In this document: piece after piece, positions 23,601-35,707 of the stretch
Numbering within the stretch: position 1 is the stretch's first letter
How the letters are laid out: each line of letters starts with the position of its first letter
NCBI GenBank assembly: GCA_008692225.1
Contig: VICG01000004.1
Span: 2,585,001-2,649,000, forward strand
Length of the DNA: 64,000 nt
From: Monilinia fructicola
Lineage: Eukaryota; Ascomycota; Leotiomycetes; Helotiales; Sclerotiniaceae
Reading direction: 5' to 3'
Notes under the pieces: model-generated
Databases searched by the model: none
Told to the model about the DNA's origin: nothing
The model's input: the letters and a program-made list of their open reading frames with translations, nothing else
Position numbers and translations under genes: made by a program

Positions 23601-23992
23601 CGTGAGCATGAGCAGACAGGAATTCCCCGAAGCACTTTGAGTGACACGATCAGTGTGGCTATCACCAAGCTCGATGAAGAACTTCAAACGTCTGATTTGT
23701 GGAGAGATGCAAAGTTAAGAAAATCAGTGCTGCTCGATGCTTTGCCACAACTTTTATTGTCGAAGATTGGACTTGAAACAATTATGGAGAGAGTAAGTTT
23801 ATCAAGCCATTGTCAACGCAATCACCCATCTAATCTCAATAGGTACCTGAAAACTACCTCCGTGCCATCTTCGGTAGCTATCTTGCAAGTCGATTCGTTT
23901 ATGAAGTCGGCAGCTCTCCGGGCCAGTTCGCTTTCTTTGACTTCATGTCAAAGAGATTGGCCAATGTTCGACCTAGATCTCCCTCTTTGTAA
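20613..23992 (+). CDS. GDH2: NAD-specific glutamate dehydrogenase (large GDH2 type), with two apparent frameshifts
   Basis: Three exons: 20613-20922, 20971-23792 and 23843-23992, with introns of 48 and 50 bp. About 1092 aa after correction, matching the yeast Gdh2 class, which deaminates glutamate to 2-oxoglutarate with NAD+ for nitrogen release. Recognisable segments are RVLRSATVGYVAPEFKG near the N-terminus, GIDDVYFQTES, EKRLVVAFRRRTALG, the catalytic-lysine region PEGGSKGVILL, the nucleotide-binding TGGPDGDLGSNEIL and YIVEGANLFITQDAKLRLEE, ending SKRLANVRP. The frame changes at the C4 run 21410-21413 (one C fewer joins VDPNPHSAK to TRLEVISDRM) and at TGTG 22783-22786 (two bases fewer joins RKRNAP to WWKSFFTGKSP). 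The start may be the first Met or MATISSPISRS at 20712. The RIP-degraded region begins about 650 bp downstream. Confidence 0.9.
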
Positions 23993-24650
23993 TGAAGAGG
24001 CATTAGAGATTCGATACTTGTGTGGGCTGAAGTCCGTTTCATGAAGGGAGTTATTAATGGGTCTTGGGCGGGGAAATTGGTTCTTGCATCAAGATGATCT
24101 TAAAGTAAAAACATTGACAAGATGCATTAGTTGGCATCGCACTCTCGTTTGATTTTCTTGGCTTAACAGGAGTTTGATAGGCAGTGAGTAGATTGTGTTA
24201 TGAAGGGAGTGACATCGGATATGAATTTCTTTTCGGTTTTGATGGCTACAATCGCCAGAGTCGTGCCTCTGAATAGGTAGACAACAGTAAAGCAACGTGA
24301 AGGGCAAAAAAGCATCTTTCTATCTTTCGTTTCTTTCGCTACTGTGCAGGATTGGATACATACAACCAATCATTACTGTCACCGGTCGTGTTTCGCGTTC
24401 TCGTCACATAATAGATTAGACAGACCATGGGCTACGGTCCTAAATAAACGAATAGAATTGGATGGAATTAGATATAGAACTACGCCACTTTCCTCGAACG
24501 CGCCTTCAATAGAACGATTCTAATAGAAATTTGAGTGGTAGCACTTTGTTTCACTGGTGACATTTAATTCTGCCCGAATATTTTAGCATATTAGAGTACA
24601 TCCTAAAACTATTATAATTGAATGCTATTGTTTCTACTAGGTGTTGTTCT
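23993..24650. other. 3' flank of GDH leading to the AT-rich boundary
   Basis: No gene recognised. Composition is near normal to about 24.6 kb, then C and G fall sharply over some 100 bp and remain low to the end of the window. Confidence 0.5.
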
Positions 24651-24679
24651 TGGTCAATGCCGGGCTAAAAAATCAACCG

Positions 24680-26042
24680 AAGACGAAATTTATATTAGAT
24701 CTTTAAAAACTAAACGAATCTATGAAACATCACAAGTAATACTCTAAAATATTAAGAAATAAAAAAACAAACGTATTTTATTTTAAAAATTTGAAAAATT
24801 AAAGTTTTATAATATATAAAAAAGAATATAAAAGATATACTAATTTTAATTATATATATTTTAACTTTGTATAAACCTAATTTAATCTTAATTATAAAGA
24901 AATCAAAGGTTATATTAAAGAAAGCATTTAGTTCTGTATTATATACTAATTTTAGTTTAGTTCGATTTATTAGTATTCGATTTATAAACTTAAATAAAAA
25001 TCATAGTTATATATAATCGTCTTTAAGATTTTAAAACGTTTTAATACTAGTAATTTATTAAAAATAATTATTAAGAGAAACGATATTAATTATTATAATT
25101 GAAACTATTAAGGTTACTATAATTTGATATTATATATATTACATAATATAAATATTTATTATATTAAATATATTTTTTATAATATATAAGTAAATTAAGA
25201 AGAGATATAAAAAAAGAATATTAAATTTTTAATATAAAGATTATTATATATTTATTTTAAATATATTTTAAAATAAATATATAGTATAATTCGATTACTC
25301 TAAGATATTTAGATGATCTAGAATTATAATAATGGATTTATTACTACTATTATAAGATTCTTATTAATTAAGCTTTATAGTATCTAATAATATATTAAAA
25401 TCGATTTTTAAAAAGTATTATAAACTTTTTAGTAAAATATTTAATAGGGAAATTTAATAAATAATTAATATATTAATAAAAGTAATATTAAATCTAATCG
25501 ACTATTAGAGGAGCTAAGCGATAGTTATAGAAAACTATATAAAAAAACGTTTTAAAGCTTAAACTATATATATTATAAAAGAAGTATATAGTATATTATT
25601 ATAGAAAGAGTTAATGAATAGGTTTATTAGTATTAAAAGTAAATTAAAAGAATTAAAAAAAAGAAAGGTTTTAAGTAAAAATTACTAGAAAAGAAATAAG
25701 ATTAGTTTCTATTTAGTATATAAAATATATATAATAAAATTTGTAAACTATTAATTATATATTATATTAATAATTTTAAACTTCTAATTAATCTAATAAA
25801 ATCGTCTTATAAAAATACTATAAAATAATAAAGAACTTATTAATAAAATTAATATAATGATTCTAATAATATAAATCCTTAGTATATAGAAAATATTAAA
25901 TATTAAATTTATAATCTTTATAAGAAGCTAAGAAGAATATATATACTTGATTAAATTATTATATATAAAATCAAAATCAAAGTAAGAAGAATAATAATAA
26001 ATAAAATCTATAAAATATTTATAAAAGGTTTAAAAGCTAATA
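24680..26042. repeat. RIP-degraded sequence, possible retroelement body
   Basis: AT-rich sequence without open frames. Its position just before an LTR-like segment at 26043 suggests a decayed 3' part of a retrotransposon on the + strand. No protein domain can be read through the mutations. Confidence 0.3.
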
Positions 26043-26210
26043 GTGTTATATATACGAATATCACGTGCCTAAGACACGTGATATCTCATCACGCCTAAAC
26101 CAAGCGATACTATATATAAAAGAGATCTTTCTAAGATCTTTTCTCTTTTTGTCTTTTTTATTATTTTTAATTAATAAATCTTTATTAATTCACTTTGATA
26201 TATAATTATA
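26043..26210 (+). repeat. Candidate LTR-like segment
   Basis: Begins TGTTATATATACG, contains the inverted repeat ATATCACGTG / CACGTGATAT separated by 7 bp (26059-26085) and a TATA-box-like TATATAAAAG, followed by an AGATCTTT / AAGATCTTTT repeat. TG start, TATA box and relatively preserved G/C content fit a Ty1/copia-like LTR, but no second LTR was found, so the 3' end is a guess. Confidence 0.35.
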
Positions 26211-26362
26211 ATATAATAAGAAAGCTTTTTTCTCTATTAATTTAATAATATTAAAAACTAAAAAACTATTTAGTTTAAAGGGTAAAATTATATCTATAGA
26301 TTATAATTATAAATCCTAAATAATATTAAAACTAAAAAAAGCGTTTAAATCTAAATCACCTA

Positions 26363-27180
26363 CTCTACTTCTCGCCCCCCCCCCTATTTGGCCAACCTTT
26401 CACACTAAAAACGGCCATTTTGATATATTTATAACTCTATAAAAAAAAGATATGTATTTTTTAAATTTCAATTAAAGCTTTTATATATAATTATTAAAAA
26501 AATTTAAAAATCTTAAATTTTTGCGATTTTTTTATGAAAAGTTATAAAAGATTATAGAAAATCAAAATTCCAATTTTCGATTTGTATATAAATCCTATAC
26601 AAAATTAAAATCTTTAAAAAAAAGTTATATTTATTTAATACAAATAATTAAAATAATTTAAAAAATTTTAAAGAATTTCACAGTTAATTTAAACTAAATA
26701 CATTATTTTAATAATATATTATTATTTATAATAAATGTTTAATATATATTTTAAAATTTTAAAGATAAAATTTTAAATAAAAATTCTTTAATTTTAATTT
26801 ACTTAATTATTTCAAATTATTATATATATTTTAAATAGCTTATTTACTATATATTGATTAATAGATTTTATAAAGATTTATAGATTTTTTTGATTATTTT
26901 TATTTAAAAATTATAAATATTTATTTTAAAGTTTTAATTTTATATATGATTTCTATATAAATCTAAAACCAAAAATTTTAATTTTTTATAATCTTTTATT
27001 ACTCTTTATAAAAAAATCGCAAAAATTCAAGATTTTTAAAAATTTTTTAATAATTATATATATAAAAGCTTTAATTGAAATTTAAAAAATACATATTTAT
27101 TTTTTGTAGAATTATAAATATATCAAAATGGCTATTTTTAGTGTAAAAGGTTGGCCAAATGGGGGGGGCGAGAAGTAGGG
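26363..27180. mobile_element. C1: 818-bp element with very long terminal inverted repeats, TA target
   Basis: The two ends are inverted copies for about 270-290 bp, starting CTCTACTTCTCGCC on the left and the reverse of CCCTACTTCTCGCC on the right, each followed by a C/G run and TTTGGCCAACC. TA lies on both sides (26361-26362 and 27181-27182). It has no coding capacity, so it is a non-autonomous foldback or MITE-like element. TA targets suggest Tc1/mariner-type mobilisation (inference). Confidence 0.8.
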
Positions 27181-27999
27181 TAAACGATTTAAATTGTTTA
27201 AAGTTTTTTAAATATTAAAATTAAATAGATTATTTTTATATAAAATATTAAATATCGATTTTATATTTTAAAATTGCTTTAAATTTATATTACTTTAAAG
27301 AATGTAATTCATTTAAATAATTAAGATATTTTCTAATAATAACTAATATAGTACTTTTGAAGAAATTTTATTCTATTTTCTTTTATAAATATAATCAATT
27401 GATATTTTATTATAAAAGTTATTTTATTTTTAAAATATTTAATATTATTTCTTTATAAATTTATTTTTGATAGGTTTTATTACTCTAATAGATTGTTTTT
27501 TATTTATTTAATATAGATTTATATAGTAATATTATTAATATTAATATATACTAGTATATTATATTATTGTTAATTATATTAATAATATATAGTTTTTATA
27601 ATTAGCTATATAAATTTTTTCGTTTATTAAATATACTTTAAACGATAACCTTCTATATAAATAAAATATTTTATATTACGTTTTCTATTCCACTTCTAAT
27701 TCCACTTTTAATTCCATTTCTTATTTCGTGTCTATAATTATATAGAAGATTCCTATACTTATATATTAACCTATATATTTAGCCTTACTTTATCTATCTT
27801 TGATTCTATATTATTTATATTATCGCTAACAAATTAATCATTACTTAAAATTATTATTTAATTATTTTATTCATTAAAAATATAATTATTGTTATATTTA
27901 ATTTTATTAATACTAAATCTAATTTTATAACCTTTTATTTAACCTTTTCCACTTATTAATATATAATTTTCAATTCTTCGTTTATTATTTATCTATTTG

Positions 28000-28212
<213 letters not shown>

Positions 28213-28367
28213 CTAGCACTCGCGGAAAATAAATTTTTAGATTATGGATTCGTAGAATTTTATTAGCCTCGAACGAATTGAGGATTGGGAGTTTGGGGGC
28301 TAGCCCTCATTAAGTAATAAAATTCGAAGAATCTATAGTTTGAAAATTTATTTTCCGCGAGTGCTAG
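28213..28367. mobile_element. F: 155-bp unmutated miniature inverted-repeat element, TA target
   Basis: Terminal inverted repeats begin CTAGCACTCGCGGAAAATAA and are identical over about 25 bp, extending imperfectly to about 55 bp. The centre is GC-richer (CCTCGAACGAATTGAGG). TA flanks both ends (28211-28212, 28368-28369). The right flank TAATCTAGATTATAAT matches the R-family sequence seen near 33030 and, inverted, near 37373. It keeps CpG and CpA sites, unlike everything around it. Confidence 0.8.
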
Positions 28368-31300
28368 TAATCTAGATTATAATTTGCTAATAAATTAAGA
28401 AAGCTTTAGTATATTCTCACAATCTACTTTAATATCTTTAAAAAAGGTTAAAAGAAATATTATTAATATCTTTAGTATTTTACTAAAAATTGATTAGATT
28501 ACAATTTAATTATTTAAAGCTTATTAAAGTTTAGTTAAATATATACTTTACAATTTATATAATAAATGATTTAATTTCGAATTCTTTTTATAAATATAAA
28601 AATTAACCAAAATAATTATACTTCTTAAAATTAGCAAAATTAATAGAACTTTTATTCACTTTTAACGCTCTATTATATTTATTTTATACATCTTTAAAAA
28701 CTTAAAATAGATTATTATTAAGCACTTAACCTAAACTATCCTTATATTAAAAATCCTTAGCTTATAGTATAATAAAACCCTCTCTAAAAAATTTATTATA
28801 AATTTAGTAACTAGTTTTATATACAATATAAAAGCAATTATAATACAAAACTTAAAAATTACAATAATCATATTAAACATTCAAAAAGCCTTTAATATAT
28901 TATTTAAAAAACATTTACTGATTTAAATAATAATATAAAGCTAACTTCTAATATTCCTAAAGCTAATTAATTTATTTTTAACAAATAGATATATAAGAAT
29001 ATACTTAAAGAACTTGATTATTTTAAATTATCAAATGATTTATAACACTTTTTAAAGTTTACTATTATTCCTTATATTATAAATATTATATCTAGCCAAA
29101 TTCTTATCTCAAAATACTATTTGTAGATTTAGATATACAAATAATATATATCTATTTATAGTTTTAATATTGTTAATCATTAATATTTATATTCTTTCTC
29201 AAAAAATTAAAAACATTATATATTAAAGCATTTAAAACAAAATTATTTTTGTTTTAAAAAAAAATGTGAATAATCTATTTTATTAAAAAATAAGATATTC
29301 AAATATTATTATATAAAATAAACAATAAATTTATTATTGATCTTATTATAAAAATATTAGAAGAAGGTAAGTAAGTAGTTGCTTTATATTAATTTAAAAT
29401 ATAATTCGATAAAAAATGATCTTTTAAAGATATATAAGAAAATAGATTATATACCTAAATTTATTTTGTTTTACATTATATTAAAAGCTTAACAAAAATA
29501 ATAAACAATTTATTAATTTTAATACTTAAAAAAATTATTATTATTTGTATTATTCTCTTTTTAATTTATAATATAAAAATTTAATATATAAAACATATAA
29601 AACTTTTTAAACTCTTTTAATTCAATTAAAGTTTAATTATTAATATACAACTTAAATAATATATAAACTTGCTTAATAAAGCATTTGTTTTAACCTTTTA
29701 TAGAATTTTATTAATTTAAAGAATTATTTTTAATATTACTCTTTTTTATAATATTAGATTACTTTTTATAAAAACTATACTTGAAAAAGCTAAGCTTTAA
29801 TTTGCATTATAAATATAAATAATTAATATATTATATTTATTAATTTGCTAAATTTTAATATTAATAATTGTTAAAGGTTGCGAAATAGATTTATAATAAA
29901 TGCTTAAAACTAAAATTTAGTGTTTGACGTATATATTCCTAATAGTTTTTAGATTAATTTTTTAACTATTATATTTCATATAAAACTATTAAACAGATTT
30001 AATAAAAAGAATTAATAAAGAAATTACTACTACAATCTTTAAAATATATAATAAAATTTATTCTCTCTAATCAATATTACTATATTTTTAAATAATTTAA
30101 AATAATATATTAACAATTATAAATATATAGAATACAATTATATAATTTACTAAAACAATATATAAATAAATCTTAAATATTAATTATATTTTCAATACAA
30201 AAGTTATAAAAAGTTTAAAAAGAACTACTTTATAGCTCTTTTAATAATGTTTAAGACCATATTAAAATATTCTTAATTTAAATTAAAAAGGTTTTAAAAT
30301 AGCTTAAAATGATTTAATATGATTTAAAATAGCTTAAAATAGCTTAAATCATAATTAAAACCTATTTAAATTGATATTAACACCATTTTAAGCTAATTTT
30401 AAGCTAATCTTAAAATGGTATTAAATCGGCATTGTCGCAATAATTCACTAATCGTTTTAAGATAGTATTAGGATATTTTGAGATATCTTAAAAAATAAAG
30501 TTTTAAAAATGGATTTTCTCTATTTTTTTTAAAAAAAAAGTGAAAAAAATTATTATTAATATTATTATTATTATTTTCATTATTTTTATTATTTTCTTTT
30601 TCTCAAATAAATTATTTTAATTACTTAGCTAAATAACTAATAATAATTTAATCATTACTTATTTTAAATTTATATATATTATAATAATTAATTGAATTAT
30701 AGTTTTAATACAGTATTAATATAATCTTAATACAATTTTAACATAATCATCAATTATTAAATTATTTTAAGCTATTTTAAGATATCTTAAAATATATTAA
30801 TATATTTTATCGATTTAATTCATTTTGAGATTAGCTTAAAATAGCTTAATATTATTTTAAAAATACTAAAATAGCTTAAAATCATTTTAAGAACGTTTGA
30901 ATATAATATTAAATATATTCAGTTGCGCCACTAAGTATAATATACAATAAAAATATTATTATTAAACATTAATTTATAGTAGTTTTAACTATATATAAAT
31001 AATATTTTGATAATATAATACTTACAAGCTGATATATTAAACTTTTTATAATAAACCTTTTATAAATATTAAAATATAATATAGGTTTATAATATAAACA
31101 TTAAATAATCATTAAAATATATAAAAATTAAAGAAAATAAAGCAATTAATTATTTTATAAATAAAAAGGTATTAGGGTTATTTAAAACTTAAATTTATCT
31201 TTAATATTTATAATTGATAAAATAAATATACTCTTCAAAGATTTTTGTTTGATTATATAATAAACTTAATGATTTAAATATAAAATTGAATTGTTTTTAA

Positions 31301-32280
31301 ATTACCTTAAATAAAAACTTTTATATAAAATAAAATTTTTTTCCAAAATTAAACCTTTTTTAAATTTAACTTTATAAAATATTAGTTATTTACTTTATAT
31401 ATAAGGATTTTATTTAATACCATTTTAAATTTAAATATAAAGATACTAATCTAAAATACTTTTATAATATATTTAAATCTTTTTTATATTTAATTTATTA
31501 TTTAAAAACATTTTAGCGTTTCAATAAATAATTAATTTAATTTTAGATTTCTTTAAAGATATCTTAAAAAAGCTTTAAATATTGAATTTAATTTTTTTTC
31601 AAATTAGTAAAATTTATAAATTTTTTGGATTTTATTAAATTCTACTTTAATATTTATTTTCAATAAAGCTTATTTCGCTTTTAATAAGTCTTTAACTTTA
31701 ATAACCTTAATTTTGCTTTAATATATATTAAAATCCCTTAGTTTTGCTTTTTTTTGTACTATAGGATTTTATTATAATATATAGGAGTTTTAGCTTTAAT
31801 GATTTCAGTTTTAATATTAAAAAATTTGGGTTTTAATTTTGATAATCTCTAATATACATTTAATATATATGAATTTAACCTTAATAATATTTTTTTATAA
31901 ACATTAATAATACTTTATTAAACTTTAATATTTATTTTATTTTTTATAATAATTTTTAAATCTTTAACTTTTTTATTTATTAATCCTTTTTTTTATTATA
32001 TTATTTATAATTTCTTTTATCTATATTTTATATTTGCTTTAAAGCTTTTATCTATAAATTTTAGGTTTATATACTATAATTTATTAATAATTAAATACTA
32101 TTAATATTATATTCTTATCTTAAATAAATAAAAAAGAAAATATTAAATTAAGTATTATACTTTTTATATATAAGCCGCTTTTTATAATTACTTTTAGTTT
32201 AATTCTATAGTTTAGCGTATTCTTATACCTTCAAGAAGGTTTTAAGAAGATCTTTAGCTTATTCAATGGATAAAAATAAA

Positions 32281-32312
<32 letters not shown>

Positions 32313-33767
32313 ACTAAAGAGTAGAATCATATAATGAATATTGAATAATAAAATAGGTTTTATCAGTAGTTTAAAAAAATTTATTTATTTTAGTTAATAT
32401 ATTTTGGATTTTATATACTTTGATATCTTTTTTATAATTATTAACATTTAAAAAGAAGTATATATAGAACTAGATTATAAAACCTAAATTACAACTTTAT
32501 TTGATTAAAATATTTATATATTCAATTGACATTATTTTAAAATAATTAAAAATAATTTAGAACAGTTTTTAAATTTTATATATATTAGTACTATTGAAGT
32601 TTGAAACTTGAATAATTCTTAAAATTAAAATAATATAAAAAACTTTGTTATTTAATTTATTATTATCTTTAATTTTGTTATTTATATAAATAGTAAATTA
32701 AATAAAAGCAAAGAATATTTTACTTTAAAATGAAATTTAAAATGTAAAATAGTGTATTAAATTTGTTTTATTATTGAATATATAGTCAAGGTTTAACTAT
32801 TCTTTAAAACTAAGAGATTCTATAATATAATTATAAAACTAATAAAAATTATTAAAAGGACCTTAATATAATTAATAAAGTTAAGGATAATAAAGATCGA
32901 TATTAGATTACTAATTAATACAAATAAAATTATAATCTCAAAACTTCTTTTTTAGTAATCGATAGATTTATAATCAAGGATACACTAATTAAAATAGATA
33001 TATTATGATTTAAAATAAATTTAATATAATTAATAATTTAGATTATAATTTATTAATAAATTACCTCTAACAAAGTTTTGATATACTTTTATAATTCATT
33101 TTAATATTATAAATGTTTTTAATACTTTATTAAAGATTAATTAGATTATAGTTCGATTTTTTAGGGTTTGCTAAAGTTTCATTAAATATGATTTTTATAG
33201 TTTGTATAATAAGTCTTTTAGCTTTGAATTCTTTTAATAAGTATAGATATAGGTATAAAAGTTAATGAAAATAATTATGTTTTTCAAAATAAATGAAATT
33301 AATAAAATCTTTATATACTTTTAATAATTTATTATATTCATTTTTTATGTTTTCAAAAGTTTGAAATAGATTATTGCTAAGTATTTAGTTTAAATTGCTT
33401 TTATATTAAGCAATTTGGATTTTTAGTATCATAAAGCCTTTTGTAAAAGATTTATTAAAAACTTATTTCTTAACTTCATATATAGATAATATAAGAACGA
33501 TTATAGTATAAGATTTAAAAGTTATATATAATTATATTAGACATTTACAAGGCTTCTAATATTTTTTCAACAAACATTTATTAGTTTAAATAATAGTATA
33601 AAGTTAACTCTTAGTATTTCTAATGTTAATAAATTTATTTTTAATAAACAAGTATATAAGAATATACCTTAAAAACTTAAGTGTACTAAATTATTAAATT
33701 ATATATAATATTCTTTAGAGTTTATCTTTTTCTTTTATACTATATATATTTTAAATATTTTATTTAA
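28368..33767 (+). repeat. R-family degraded repeat, forward copies (interrupted by A1)
   Basis: 28370-29100 and 33030-33700 are clearly related direct copies, so at least parts of two units lie here. 31100-32310 is related to 44727-45895. The sequence is RIP-degraded with no readable coding. It may be a large retroelement, but no LTR pair or domain was established. A (TAC)n microsatellite lies at about 32281-32311. The site around 31098-31099 is an uninterrupted version of the place where A4 is inserted. Confidence 0.6.
30228..30935 (-). mobile_element. A1: copy of the ~700-bp A element
   Basis: Ends are CTTTATAGCTCTTTTAATAA and the reverse of CTTAGTGGCGCAACTGAATA. TA flanks both ends (30226-30227, 30936-30937). 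The inside is built of AGCTTAAAATAGCTTAA-type motifs with no coding capacity. Flanks are continuous R-family sequence, so this is a simple insertion. Confidence 0.85.
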
Positions 33768-34099
33768 CGGTAAATTACTCTCATGCTATAAAAAATCGAA
33801 AAAATTACTTTTATACAATAAAAATCGAAATGATTTTATTATAATGCTATATAGATTCTATACTTTTTAAATAAAATCTAAATTAGATTTTACACTTTTT
33901 AAATAGAATCTAAATATTAAATTATAGATTATCAAAATTTAGTATTTTTATTAATCGATTATTAATAAACAAAAAAGCTTTAATTTTTCATTCTATATTT
34001 AAAGCTTAATTATTCTAATCATTTTAGCTATTTTAAAGATAATCAACCATTTTGGCAATTTCAAAGGTGATCAACCATTTCAGCCCTTTCATTCTAGCC
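33768..34099 (+). mobile_element. D1, first half: Mutator-like element split by B3
   Basis: Starts CGGTAAATTACTCTC after TTTATTTAA (33759-33767). The same 9 bp in reverse complement (TTAAATAAA, 43652-43660) precedes the other half at 43661. It ends at GCC (34097-34099), where B3 is inserted. The inner part holds degenerate CCATTC-type repeats. Confidence 0.75.
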
Positions 34100-34342
34100 C
34101 ACCAGTGGGTACACGGACTCATAAAACGAAAATATATGCTCAATGGATTTCAATAAAAAATAACATCAAATATTTCAATTTTAAAATACTAATCCCAATA
34201 TATATTAATTTTTATAAAACTTTATCTCTTTATAAAAAAATATATAAAGAATATAATATATTTTAAAGATTACAAAAATCTTAAAGATTCAATTTATAAT
34301 ATTATAATAAAACGAAAAATTGTATTTTAACATATATAGATA
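34100..34342 (-). mobile_element. B3: B element cut by A2
   Basis: Starts CACCAGTGGGTACACGGACT right after GCC and follows the reverse orientation of B1 until the TA at 34341, where A2 begins. The missing 43 bp of its other end are found at 43984-44026 next to A4. Confidence 0.8.
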
Positions 34343-35044
34343 CTTAGTGGCGCAACTGAATATATTTAACACTATATTCAAACGGTCTTAAAATGGTTTT
34401 AATATATTTTAGTATTTTAAGATAATATTAATTTAATTTAAGCTATTTTAAACTAATCTTAAAATAGCTTAAATCAATAAAAATATATTAATATATTTTA
34501 AAATATCTTGAAATAGTTTAAGATAATTTAATAATTGAAGATTATATTAAAACCGTGTTAAAATTATATTAATACTGTATTAAAATTATAATTTAATTAA
34601 TTATAATGATATATATGAATTTAAAAATTTAATTATTAAATCATTATTAGTTATTTAATCAAATGATTAGATTGATTTGTTTAAGAAAAAAAGTAACGAA
34701 AATAATAATATTAATAATATTTTTTTTAATTTTTTTTGAAAAAAAAAAGTGGAGAAAATCCACTTTTAAAACTTTATTTTTTAAGATATTTTAAGATATC
34801 TTAACATTATCTCAAAACGGTTAGTAAGTTATTACAACAATGCCGATTTAATACTATTTTAAGATTAGCTTAAAATTAGCTTAAAATAGTGTTAACACCG
34901 ATTTAAGTAGGTTTTAACTACGTTTTAAGCTATTTTAAATTATTTTAAATTATATTGAATTATATTAAGCTATTTTAAAATATTCTTAATTGATATTAAG
35001 AATATTTTAACATTATCTCAAACATTATTAAAAAAGCCATAAAG
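34343..35044 (+). mobile_element. A2: A element at the left inversion breakpoint
   Basis: Starts CTTAGTGGCGCAACTG and ends AAAGCCATAAAG, with TA on both sides. The left flank is element B, the right flank (35045 on) is R-family sequence in reverse orientation, so the two flanks never belonged together. See the inversion finding. Confidence 0.85.
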
Positions 35045-35424
35045 TATTTCATATTTATATTATCAATCTATATTGTATTCTAATATTTATAAAACATTTA
35101 TTATAAAAAGTTTAATATATTAATCTATTAATATTATATATTATTAAAATATTATTAATATATAATTAAAATTATTATAAACTAATATTTGATAATATAT
35201 TTATTATATATTAAAATTTCTTTTAAGTACTTATAATCTTTATATCAAGAATGAATGTATAATATAGAGTTAATTAATTTATATTTAAAGCTTATTTATA
35301 TATTATTTTAATAAATTATATATTTATATTTTATATACTTATAATTGTTAATATATTGCTTTAAGGTATTTGAGAATATAATAATATTGATTAAAAGGAA
35401 TAAATTCTATTAGGTTTTAAAGAT

Positions 35425-35707
35425 CACTAGTGGGTGCACGGACTCATAAAACGTTAAAGTGTTGATATCTATATATGTTAAAATGTAATTTTTCGTTTTT
35501 ATTATAATACTATAAATTGAATCTTCAAGATTTTTGTAATCCTTAAAATATATTATATTCTTTATATATTTTTCTATAAATAGATAAAGTTTTATAAAAA
35601 TTGATATATATTGGGATTAGTATTTTCAAAATGAAATACTTGATGTTATTTTTCATTGAAATCCATTAAGCATATTTTCGTTTTATGAGTCCGTGCACCC
35701 ACTGGTG
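35425..35707 (+). mobile_element. B1: complete 283-bp CACTA-like miniature element
   Basis: Terminal inverted repeats of about 29 bp begin CACTAGTGGGTGCACGG on the left and CACCAGTGGGTGCACGG on the right (reverse strand). GAT lies on both sides (35422-35424, 35708-35710). The related R copy near 42748 reads through this point with one AAT triplet, supporting a 3-bp target duplication. No coding capacity. Confidence 0.85.
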
